Source of the DNA: Rhodobacterales bacterium
GTDB lineage: Bacteria > Pseudomonadota > Alphaproteobacteria > Rhodobacterales > Rhodobacteraceae
DNA: 5,709 nt
Assembly (NCBI GenBank): GCA_009992615.1
Contig: JAACVA010000197.1
Location: 1-5,709 of the forward strand
Reading direction: 5' to 3'
How positions within the stretch are numbered: position 1 is the first letter of the stretch; the number at the start of each line of letters is the position of its first letter. Below, piece after piece: positions 1-4,764 of the stretch. The notes below the pieces were generated by a model. It worked only from the letters and a program-made list of their open reading frames with translations. It ran no database searches and was not told the origin of the DNA. The position numbers and the translations under genes were made by a program.

Positions 1-86
1 GCGGTGATCTGATATCCGGCGCGCGCGGCAAAGCCGGTCAGATCCGCGATCTGGCGGGCGCAGGATTGATCGGCGGTCGAGACCCG
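1..86 (-). pseudogene. Serine resolvase/invertase gene fragment, interrupted by the transposon
   Basis: Read on the minus strand from base 86 down to base 1, one open frame gives 28 residues starting RVSTADQSCARQIADL and ending FAARAGYQIT. This is the N-terminal signature of small serine recombinases (Pin/ParA/resolvase type): the Ser of RVS (codon at 78-80) is the catalytic nucleophile, and the following Q/R-rich helix with AGY is typical. Family members normally have a few residues (start Met, then roughly IGYxRVS) before this motif. Those are missing, because the frame meets the transposon terminus at base 87 and an in-frame TGA a few codons further upstream. The gene continues off the left edge. 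I infer a resolvase gene split by the transposon, its first codons and probably its res site having been displaced to the other side of the element. It differs in sequence from the transposon's own TniR. Confidence 0.8.
82..86. repeat. Presumed 5-bp target-site duplication (ACCCG), left copy
   Basis: Tn402/Tn5053-family elements duplicate 5 bp of target on insertion. The five bases immediately outside the TGTC terminus are ACCCG. They lie inside the interrupted resolvase reading frame, covering the Arg-Val codons of RVS. The matching copy at the distal end is not in this window, so this assignment rests only on the position of the terminus. Confidence 0.45.
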
Positions 87-111
87 TGTCGTTTTTCACA
101 AATAAGTTCAG
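87..111 (+). repeat. Transposon terminal inverted repeat, tniA-proximal end
   Basis: The sequence begins TGTCGTTTTTCACAAATAAG. As I recall them, Tn402 and Tn5053 ends begin TGTCGTTTTCAGAAG and TGTCATTTTCAGAAG and are about 25 bp long, so the first nine bases match Tn402 exactly and the TTTCAnAA core is kept. The end lies about 150 bp before tniA, the usual place for the tniA-side repeat. The boundary is supported by the abrupt loss of the resolvase reading frame at exactly base 86/87. The partner repeat is not visible. Confidence 0.75.
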
Positions 112-182
112 AGCAGACTGTTGTTTTCATTGACACGAGCCTGTCACAAAAGACTTCAATACTGATCACCAGACAGTTCAGT
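96..182 (+). repeat. Three degenerate 17-bp repeats, likely TniA-binding sites
   Basis: Three direct copies follow the pattern TCAC-A-n(3-4)-A-n-TTCA. They are TCACAAATAAGTTCAGA (96-112), TCACAAAAGACTTCAAT (144-160) and TCACCAGACAGTTCAGT (166-182). The second and third each match the first at 12 of 17 positions by eye. Transposases of the Tn7/Mu/Tn402 lineage bind several short repeats of about 19 bp inside each end, so these are probably TniA sites. Their binding role is inferred from position and repetition. Confidence 0.55.
130..161 (+). promoter_or_regulatory. Possible promoter of the tniABQ operon
   Basis: A perfect TTGACA -35 hexamer lies at 130-135. The best -10 candidates (TTCAAT at 155-160, TCAATA at 156-161) are poor and the spacing of 19-20 bp is long, so this is a weak prediction. 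It overlaps the terminal repeats, and the nonamer TGTCACAAA (142-150) sits between the two hexamers, where a bound Tni protein could block transcription. Confidence 0.3.
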
Positions 183-220
183 GTGTTGCAAAGCCGTCAG
201 AGAATGGTTCAGCGCGTTGC

Positions 221-226
221 AGGAGG
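221..226 (+). promoter_or_regulatory. Ribosome binding site that sets the tniA start
   Basis: AGGAGG stands 11 nt before the ATG at 238. No comparable site precedes the in-frame GTG at 181, so the ATG is preferred. Confidence 0.6.
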
Positions 227-237
227 CAGGATCGGTC

Positions 238-1899
238 ATGGACCTAGAAACCGTTCCGAAAGCGGTATGGCAGAAGGCCGAGGAACGGGCGGTATTGCTT
301 CGACCGCTTGCGGCGCTTGATGAAGCACCAGCGCATCTCGTTCGCGTTGCAGCGATCGATCTGCAAATTTCCGAACGTTGGGCTTACAGGCTGATCCGCC
401 GGTTACGTGAAGAGAACGGCAAAGTCACCGCTCTTTTGTCGCGCGACGGCCGTGGCGCTCCGCGCAAACCCCGGATTGCGGGGGATCGGGAAGCGATCAT
501 CCGTCAGGTTATCGAGGACTTGTATCTCAAACGGCAGAAGGTGCGTCCCTCGGAGGTCGTAAGGACGGTTCAGATCGAGTGCCGAAAAGCGGGCATTTCA
601 GCTCCGAGTGAAGCCACGGTCAGGCGACGGATCAACCGGATTGACAAGGGTATCGCATCACGGCGACGGGCGGATGATCCCAGCACGAAGCCGATCCTCG
701 GCGCGATCCCGATCCCGAAGTATCCGCTCGATGTCGTGCAGATCGACCACACGCCGGTCGATGTGATCCTGGTTGATCCGTTCGAGCGTCTGCCAATCGG
801 GAGGCCATATCTGACGGTTGCGATCGACGTGATGAGCCGGACGATCGCAGGTTTCCATCTTGGTCTCGATCCCCCTTCCGCCACGAGTGTCGGCCTGTGC
901 CTCACCCATGTCGCCGAGGACAAGAAGCCCTGGATGACAGCGCGCGGCATCACGGATGTGGAGTGGCCGATTGCGGGAAAGCCGAAGAAGGTCGGCGTGG
1001 ACAATGCCGGGGAGTTCCACTCGCAGGCTTTCGAGCGCGGTTGCACGCAACATGGCATCGAGATCGACTGGCGACCGCCAGGACAACCTCAGTTCGGCGG
1101 CATTGTGGAGCGTGTGATCGGCACCCTCATGCGGCGCATTCACAAGTTGCCGGGCACGACATTTTCCAATACGGCGCAGCGCGGCACATACGACAGCGAA
1201 GGGCGGGCCTGCCTGACGCTTGAAGAGCTGGAACGCTGGCTGACCGTTGCAATTTGCAAGGACTATCATCGTTCCGGGCATCGCGGTCTGGACGGCACCG
1301 CGCCGGTTGCGCGGCTGGAAGAAGGTCTCGTGGGCTTGAGCCGATCCGGCGACAGCATCGCCATCCCGCGTGACATGCGCAGCTATCTGATCGACTTCCT
1401 CCCGGTCCTGCGCCGCACGTTGCAGCGCGACGGTTTCACCGTCGATCATATCCGTTATTTCTCGAACGCCCTGAAACCGTGGATCGTCTCGCGCGACGTC
1501 CAAACGGAGGGGTCTCTGATCCTGCGCCGCGATCCACGAGACATCTCGCGTGTTTATGTTCTGGACCCTTTCGACGGATCCTGGCTCGAAGTGCCGTATC
1601 GTACGCTCTCCCGACCGTCGATGACACTCTGGGAACATCGGGCGGCGCGGAGACGGGCGCAGGAACGCAATGCGGCGACCGTGGACGAGGACGCCATTTT
1701 TGCCGCCTTTGAGGAAATGCAGCAGATCGAGCGCGAAGCGGCCCGGCTTTCGAAAAGCGCCCGCCGCCGCCAGTCGCGGCCGGAACTAGATCGACAGACT
1801 CCATCGGCGGCCAAATCGCAAGGGGCGGACCCGGCCGAACTTTCGCAAGACGACACCGAGGGTCCGCCGCGACCATTCACAGATATAGAGGAGTGGTAG
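238..1899 (+). CDS. tniA: TniA, DDE-family transposase of a Tn402/Tn5053-type transposon
   Basis: TniA is the catalytic transposase: it binds the element's ends and carries out strand transfer, assisted by TniB and TniQ. The 553-residue product is close to the roughly 560 residues usual for the family. From the ATG at 238, residues 30-135 hold helix-turn-helix-type DNA-binding segments. The integrase-like core follows with Asp170 (VVQIDHT), Asp255 (VGVDNAGEFH) and Glu291 (GQPQFGGIVERVIGTLM), a complete DD(35)E triad. A Mu-transposase C-terminal beta-barrel-like region lies near residues 380-450 (DPRDISRVYVLDPFDGSWLE). A charged Arg/Gln/Glu-rich tail near 465-515 probably contacts the ATPase, as in TnsB and MuA relatives. 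The frame is intact with no missing catalytic residue. An in-frame GTG at 181 would add 19 residues but has no good ribosome binding site. It is the first gene of a tight operon with tniB and tniQ. Confidence 0.95.
   Translation: MDLETVPKAVWQKAEERAVLLRPLAALDEAPAHLVRVAAIDLQISERWAYRLIRRLREENGKVTALLSRDGRGAPRKPRIAGDREAIIRQVIEDLYLKRQKVRPSEVVRTVQIECRKAGISAPSEATVRRRINRIDKGIASRRRADDPSTKPILGAIPIPKYPLDVVQIDHTPVDVILVDPFERLPIGRPYLTVAIDVMSRTIAGFHLGLDPPSATSVGLCLTHVAEDKKPWMTARGITDVEWPIAGKPKKVGVDNAGEFHSQAFERGCTQHGIEIDWRPPGQPQFGGIVERVIGTLMRRIHKLPGTTFSNTAQRGTYDSEGRACLTLEELERWLTVAICKDYHRSGHRGLDGTAPVARLEEGLVGLSRSGDSIAIPRDMRSYLIDFLPVLRRTLQRDGFTVDHIRYFSNALKPWIVSRDVQTEGSLILRRDPRDISRVYVLDPFDGSWLEVPYRTLSRPSMTLWEHRAARRRAQERNAATVDEDAIFAAFEEMQQIEREAARLSKSARRRQSRPELDRQTPSAAKSQGADPAELSQDDTEGPPRPFTDIEEW
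1888..1893 (+). promoter_or_regulatory. Ribosome binding site that sets the tniB start
   Basis: GAGGAG at 1888-1893 is 11 nt before the ATG at 1905. It overlaps the alternative GTG at 1893 and so could not serve that codon. Confidence 0.55.
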
Positions 1900-1904
1900 C
1901 GACG

Positions 1905-2801
1905 ATGGAGCATCTTCGGCCCGAAGCCCGGCGCATCGCGGAAATACCCGCTGTCGAGCGGCTCGATTGTCTCGCGACCGACCGCTGGATCGGCTATTCC
2001 CGGGCACAAGATGCCCTGAAACGCATGGGCATGCTGTTGGCGACGCAACCCGGCCGTGTCCGGCCGCAGAACATGCTGATCGTGGGGCCAAGCAATAACG
2101 GCAAATCGACCATTGCCGAGAAATTCCAGCGCCAGCACCCCCGACGCAGTTCGGAAGAAAGGGACCGACACATTTTTCCGGTCCTCGCGGTCCAGATGAT
2201 GCCGGACGTCACGGCACCCCGGTTCTACGCACAATTGCTCGATACATTGGGATCACCTTTCGGGACGATGCGGCAGACGGATCGGCGGAACGCTGTGACG
2301 CTGAACCTTATGCAGGCCTGCGGTGTGCGGCTGCTTCTCATAGATGAGTTGCACAACCTGCTCTGCGGCCCGTCATCGCGGCAGCGCGAAGTTCTGGGGC
2401 TGATCCGTTATCTGGGCAATGAACTGCGTATCCCGATCGTCGCGCTCGGGACCAAGGATGCGTGGCTTGCGCTGCGGCTGGACGACCAGCTCGAAAACCG
2501 CTTTCAGCCGTTCTTGCTGTCCAGATGGGGTGACGATCCTGAGACCGGGCGGCTGCTGGCCAGCTTCGAGACAGTGATCCCCTTGCGCGAGCCGTCCGCT
2601 CTCGGCTTTCCCGCGTTACGCAGGCTGATCGTGGAACGATCGGAGGGCCTGATCGGGGAAATGCACCAGCTTCTTTCGAGCGCAACAGCACATGCGCTGA
2701 TGGAGGGGCGGGAACGCATTGAGGAATGCGACTTGATGAACTGTTCTTTCCAAGTACCCTCCCACCGGCGGCAGATGATGGAACGGGAGCTTCGAGCATG
2801 A
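1905..2801 (+). CDS. tniB: TniB, AAA+ ATPase transposition regulator
   Basis: TniB is the ATP-dependent partner of TniA, comparable to TnsC and MuB: it binds target DNA and recruits or activates the transposase. The product is 298 residues from the ATG at 1905, near the usual 300. Walker A is GPSNNGKST (residues 61-69, Lys67). Walker B is RLLLIDELHN with Asp147-Glu148. A sensor-1-like segment is IVALGT (about 178-183), and ENRF near residue 199 is a likely arginine finger. All ATPase motifs look intact. The gene starts 5 nt after tniA stops and its TGA overlaps the tniQ ATG (ATGA), so the three genes are probably translationally coupled. An in-frame GTG at 1893 would overlap tniA and add four residues, but the ribosome binding site favours 1905. 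Confidence 0.93.
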   Translation: MEHLRPEARRIAEIPAVERLDCLATDRWIGYSRAQDALKRMGMLLATQPGRVRPQNMLIVGPSNNGKSTIAEKFQRQHPRRSSEERDRHIFPVLAVQMMPDVTAPRFYAQLLDTLGSPFGTMRQTDRRNAVTLNLMQACGVRLLLIDELHNLLCGPSSRQREVLGLIRYLGNELRIPIVALGTKDAWLALRLDDQLENRFQPFLLSRWGDDPETGRLLASFETVIPLREPSALGFPALRRLIVERSEGLIGEMHQLLSSATAHALMEGRERIEECDLMNCSFQVPSHRRQMMERELRA

Positions 2802-3145
2802 AGCCGGAACCGGCCTGGCCGCTGCACCCGCCACCGGGGGAGGTCGATACTCTGCGTCAGTACGTCCAAAGTCTTGCCCGCTATTATGGCGTTACCTTCG
2901 AGAGTTTCTGCTTTTACGCCCTGAACATTGCGCACTACGACGAAGAGGCACGCTCTTTCATTCAGCCGACAGAGGACGTGCTGGAGCGCCTGTCCGTCGG
3001 CCTCGGAATGTCGATGGACGATTTGCGCATGTTCGAAGAACGCCGCCGACGGAATCTCGCGCAGCTATGGGCTGAGTTTGAGGAGTGGATAGCTACGCCG
3101 GAAGGTCGGCAGAGGTATGAGTGGGCCATTCCACAGAAGTCGTAA
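2798..3145 (+). CDS. tniQ: Short TniQ-like protein (N-terminal TniQ domain only)
   Basis: The product is 115 residues. It occupies the exact place of tniQ: its ATG overlaps the tniB stop in ATGA, GGGAG at 2785-2789 is the ribosome binding site, and the res site and tniR follow. The N-terminus (PLHPPPGEVDTLRQYVQSLA, residues 8-27, then RYYGVTFESF) resembles the opening of TniQ/TnsD proteins, proline-rich then L-xx-W/Y-xx-RLA-xx-xG. LERLSVGLGMSMDDLRMF (62-79) resembles the helix-turn-helix part of that domain. TniQ of Tn5053 is about 400 residues and has zinc-finger Cys clusters; this protein has a single Cys (38) and no CxxC. The C-terminal third is a charged helix (EERRRRNLAQLWAEFEEW). TniQ helps choose the target and connects it to TniB. 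The frame ends cleanly and no remainder of TniQ follows, so it is either a minimal form or an ancestral truncation. A weaker alternative is an unrelated XRE-like HTH protein. Confidence 0.7.
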   Translation: MKPEPAWPLHPPPGEVDTLRQYVQSLARYYGVTFESFCFYALNIAHYDEEARSFIQPTEDVLERLSVGLGMSMDDLRMFEERRRRNLAQLWAEFEEWIATPEGRQRYEWAIPQKS

Positions 3146-3265
3146 CAAATGGGTACACCCCCAGGTGACGGGCATTTGTGACATCGCGAAATGTCACAAA
3201 TGAGTGGCGCGGCAGTCTTTGTGACAGTATCAGGGTATCAGCCACCCTAACGTGACAGGATTACC
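3146..3265 (+). other. res site for TniR (cointegrate resolution region)
   Basis: The 120-bp gap between tniQ and tniR is where this family keeps its resolution site. It contains a perfect 12-bp inverted repeat, CATTTGTGACAT (3173-3184) and ATGTCACAAATG (3191-3202), around a 6-bp spacer CGCGAA: a 30-bp dyad matching a resolvase site I, with CG at its exact centre. Further half-site-like copies follow toward tniR: TTTGTGACA (3218-3226) and CGTGACAGG (3251-3259), plausible parts of accessory sites II and III. A tandem GTATCAG pair (3227-3233 and 3235-3241) and a small AGGGT/ACCCT hairpin (3232-3248) also lie here. Because res abuts tniR, TniR binding would also be expected to repress its own promoter, as in other resolvase systems. 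The extents of sites II and III are guesses. Confidence 0.75.
3173..3202. repeat. Perfect 12-bp inverted repeat, probable res crossover site I
   Basis: The arms CATTTGTGACAT and ATGTCACAAATG are exact reverse complements separated by CGCGAA. The length and symmetry suit a serine-resolvase dimer, and strand exchange would be expected at the central dinucleotide (CG at 3187-3188). Confidence 0.75.
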
Positions 3266-3838
3266 ATGCCCCGGATCGGATACGCCCGCGTCAGTTCGTC
3301 AAGCCAGGATCTTGAAATCCAGAAAGCCAAGCTGAAGGCAGCAGGCTGCGAAATCGTCCGCGCTGAGACCGGCTCCGGCGCATCCCGCGACAACCGGACC
3401 GAGCTGGCCACAGTTCTGGAATTTCTGCGCGCAGGCGACGAGCTGGTCGTGCATCGCCTCGACCGACTGGGCCGCTCGACGCGGGATGTGCTGAATCTGG
3501 TTCATGAACTCGACGCCAAGGGTGCGGCATTGCGTATTCTCGAACCCGAAGTGACCACGGCTGGCGACATGGGGCGCATGGTCGTCACCGTCCTCGGCAT
3601 GGTGGCCGATATGGAACTGAAGTTCATCCATGACCGCCAACGCGCGGGCATTGACGCGGCGAAGGGGAAAGGCGTCTACAAGGGTCGCCAGAAGAGGGTG
3701 GACGACGCGAAAATTCGCAGGCTGGCATCAGAGGGGATTGCCAAGGCAAGGATAGCCCGTGATCTCGGCGTGTCCCGCATGACCGTTTACCGCGCGCTGG
3801 AGGCCCGAGGCACCGAAGCGGACGTAGAGATGGAATAG
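3266..3838 (+). CDS. tniR: TniR, serine resolvase of the transposon
   Basis: This site-specific recombinase resolves the cointegrate made by TniABQ at the adjacent res site. The product is 190 residues, typical of small serine recombinases. The catalytic domain starts IGYARVSSSSQDLEIQ with nucleophile Ser10 and Arg8. The active-site arginine motif is HRLDRLGRS (Arg64, Asp66, Arg67, Arg70). The long E-helix region includes MVVTVLGMVADMELKFIHDRQRAG (about 105-127, Arg124). A C-terminal helix-turn-helix lies at 153-178 (EGIAKARIARDLGVSRMTVY). The ATG at 3266 is supported by ACAGGA at 3255-3260, five nt upstream. That site lies at the edge of the last res-like repeat, so translation and transcription signals overlap res. 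It is intact and clearly distinct from the truncated resolvase at 1-86. The tniA-tniB-tniQ-res-tniR order is the standard Tn5053-family order. Confidence 0.94.
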   Translation: MPRIGYARVSSSSQDLEIQKAKLKAAGCEIVRAETGSGASRDNRTELATVLEFLRAGDELVVHRLDRLGRSTRDVLNLVHELDAKGAALRILEPEVTTAGDMGRMVVTVLGMVADMELKFIHDRQRAGIDAAKGKGVYKGRQKRVDDAKIRRLASEGIAKARIARDLGVSRMTVYRALEARGTEADVEME

Positions 3839-3867
3839 GGCCAGCTGCAGCTGCGCGGGACGCGCCC

Positions 3868-3887
3868 GTGTCGTGATCCCGTGACAC
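3868..3887. promoter_or_regulatory. 20-bp imperfect dyad upstream of luxR, possible operator
   Basis: Arms GTGTC (3868-3872) and GACAC (3883-3887) are exact inverted repeats with a 10-bp centre that is only partly symmetric, one further pair matching. The 20-bp overall length and position, 68 bp before the luxR ATG, would suit a LuxR-type operator, but the half-sites lack the CTG/CAG core of canonical lux boxes. It also includes TGTCGT, the first six bases of the transposon terminus, so a relic transposon end is an alternative. Confidence 0.25.
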
Positions 3888-3944
3888 AACCAACCGTACT
3901 AATCTTTTCGGCTAAGCAAATTTCCAAAATAGTTTTCGAAGTTC

Positions 3945-3950
3945 AGGGAG
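3945..3950 (+). promoter_or_regulatory. Ribosome binding site that sets the luxR start
   Basis: AGGGAG lies five nt before the ATG at 3956. The longer frame from GTG 3881 has no such site and would give an atypically long N-terminus. Confidence 0.6.
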
Positions 3951-3955
3951 CCACG

Positions 3956-4681
3956 ATGTTCACCAAATGTCCGATGTCACAATTTATGTCAAATAGGACT
4001 GAAGCAACAACGGCGAAGGAGATTCAGGAGCTATTCGACGATTTTTGCGAAGCCTTCGAGCTGAGTTACCTGACCTATTACGCCGTCGACGCGCCGATGA
4101 TCAAGGGTGGCACCTATCTGATAACGAATTACCCAGAAAGCTGGAAACGTCACTATTTTGAAAACGGATATCAGAAGATAGACCCAGTCCTGAGTTTTGC
4201 TAGAAATCGTTTAACCCCCCTAGATTGGCATGATCTTCCGCCACTAAAGGGACCTGCCGAGGTTTTCTTCTCCGACGCGCGCCTCCATGGTCTGGGCAGC
4301 TTTGGAATGACGGTGCCGATCCGCGGGCAATTTGGAGAGTTGGCTCTGGTCTCAGTAAACGCGGAAACATCGCCGCCGGAATGGGTGGAAAGATGGCGTG
4401 GCGCAATTCCCGATTACACATTTTTCGCCTATCTCCTGCACATGCAGGTTCTCCGCTCGATAGGGACCTCCGATAAGCCTATCCCTCAACTGACGAGGCA
4501 GGAAGCCGAAGTCATGCGTTGGGCCGTTCGAGGAAAGAGCGCGTGGGACACTGCGAGATTGATGGGCCTCACCGAAAGAACCGTCCACTTCTATGTTCGC
4601 AACATTTGCGCCAAGCTCGAAGTCGCTACCAAGACTCAGGCCGTAGCTCGGGTCGTTCGCGAACACCTGATCCCGCTATAG
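3956..4681 (+). CDS. luxR: LuxR-family quorum-sensing transcriptional regulator
   Basis: This cytoplasmic regulator would bind an AHL made by the neighbouring LuxI-type enzyme and then control target promoters. The symbol is used at family level. The product is 241 residues, the normal LuxR/TraR size. The N-terminal autoinducer-binding domain spans about residues 20-165 and keeps the invariant ligand-pocket residues: Trp63 and Tyr67 (ESWKRHYFENGYQKIDP), Asp76-Pro77, Trp91 (PLDWHDL) and a Gly at 112-114 (LHGLGSFGMTVPIRG). The C-terminal GerE-type helix-turn-helix is at about 178-236 (LTRQEAEVMRWAVRGKSAWD, then GLTERTVHFYVRNICAKLEV), with Glu183 and Gly193 conserved and Met187 where Leu/Ile/Val is usual. 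It therefore looks functional as an AHL receptor. Its first half is much more AT-rich than the tni genes or luxI. It is co-directional with luxI, 83 bp upstream. Confidence 0.93.
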   Translation: MFTKCPMSQFMSNRTEATTAKEIQELFDDFCEAFELSYLTYYAVDAPMIKGGTYLITNYPESWKRHYFENGYQKIDPVLSFARNRLTPLDWHDLPPLKGPAEVFFSDARLHGLGSFGMTVPIRGQFGELALVSVNAETSPPEWVERWRGAIPDYTFFAYLLHMQVLRSIGTSDKPIPQLTRQEAEVMRWAVRGKSAWDTARLMGLTERTVHFYVRNICAKLEVATKTQAVARVVREHLIPL

Positions 4682-4764
4682 TCAATACTGTAACCTTGGC
4701 GTAGCGACTCAAAATCATATTAGCCTCCAAAGTTTCTCACAGACCATATCTGCGAGGAAGAACG
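4682..4764 (+). promoter_or_regulatory. luxR-luxI intergenic region, possible luxI promoter
   Basis: A weak promoter is possible: TTGGCG (4696-4701) as -35 and TATTAG (4718-4723) as -10, with a 16-bp spacer. I saw no clear 18-20-bp lux box dyad in this region. GAGGAAG (4754-4760) just before the ATG at 4765 is a good ribosome binding site for luxI. Either LuxR recognises a divergent operator here, or luxI is transcribed by read-through from luxR. Confidence 0.3.

Larger units (their letters stand above)
87..3838 (+). mobile_element. Tn402/Tn5053-type transposon, tniA-side end through tniR (distal end not in view)
   Basis: The segment runs from the terminal repeat at 87 through tniA, tniB, a short tniQ, the res site and tniR, all on one strand. 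It interrupts a resolvase reading frame, which fits the preference of these elements for resolvase/res loci. In Tn402 and Tn5053 the second inverted repeat lies beyond the cargo on the tniR side. I found no convincing GACA end followed by ACCCG after tniR within the window. The true element therefore probably continues through the quorum-sensing genes and beyond 5709. The right limit given here is only the end of the recognisable transposition module. Confidence 0.85.
3839..3955. other. Spacer between transposition module and quorum-sensing locus
   Basis: This 117-bp stretch has no gene. It starts GC-rich, with a perfect palindrome CAGCTGCAGCTG (3842-3853), then holds a 20-bp imperfect dyad (3868-3887), then turns AT-rich: 23 of the 60 bases at 3901-3960 are G or C by hand count. 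The AT-rich part probably holds the luxR promoter, but no convincing -35/-10 pair stands out. The sharp change in base composition makes this a likely seam between the tni module and the imported locus. Confidence 0.5.

Noticed and set aside
181..237. GTG start giving TniA 19 extra residues
   Set aside because: No ribosome binding site precedes it, its codons run through the third end-repeat, and AGGAGG at 221-226 supports the ATG at 238, which gives the normal family length.
66..320. 84-codon plus-strand frame across the transposon end
   Set aside because: It crosses the insertion junction and terminal repeats and overlaps tniA in another frame, with no recognisable content.
658..1638. 326-codon open frame on the minus strand across tniA
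   Set aside because: It is antisense to a well-supported transposase gene, has no recognisable domain, and reflects the GC-rich codon use of tniA.
1893..1904. GTG start for TniB overlapping the tniA stop
   Set aside because: The only good ribosome binding site (1888-1893) overlaps this codon and is correctly spaced for the ATG at 1905.
3842..3864. CAGCTGCAGCTG palindrome and following GC-rich bases as a terminator for tniR
   Set aside because: There is no U-rich run after the hairpin, so a rho-independent terminator is not supported.
3881..3891. GTGACA followed by CAACC as the distal transposon end and target duplication
   Set aside because: The five following bases do not match ACCCG, the sequence before GACA does not mirror the left terminal repeat, and the next bases do not restore the resolvase start.
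3881..3955. GTG start giving LuxR a 25-residue N-terminal extension
   Set aside because: The extension is not LuxR-like, has no ribosome binding site and would make the protein too long; AGGGAG precedes the ATG at 3956.
3975..3993. TGTCACAATTTATGTCAAA in the luxR start as another Tni-binding repeat
   Set aside because: It matches the second end-repeat at about 13 of 19 positions but lies inside luxR coding sequence, in the wrong orientation for a distal end; chance similarity is more likely.
4655..4664. GTTCGCGAAC palindrome as a LuxR operator
   Set aside because: It lies inside the luxR coding end, is only 10 bp, and does not extend symmetrically as a lux box would.
4621..4709. 9-bp inverted repeat AGTCGCTAC (4621-4629) and GTAGCGACT (4701-4709)
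   Set aside because: The arms are 71 nt apart, one is inside luxR coding sequence, and the pair does not resemble a lux box or terminator.
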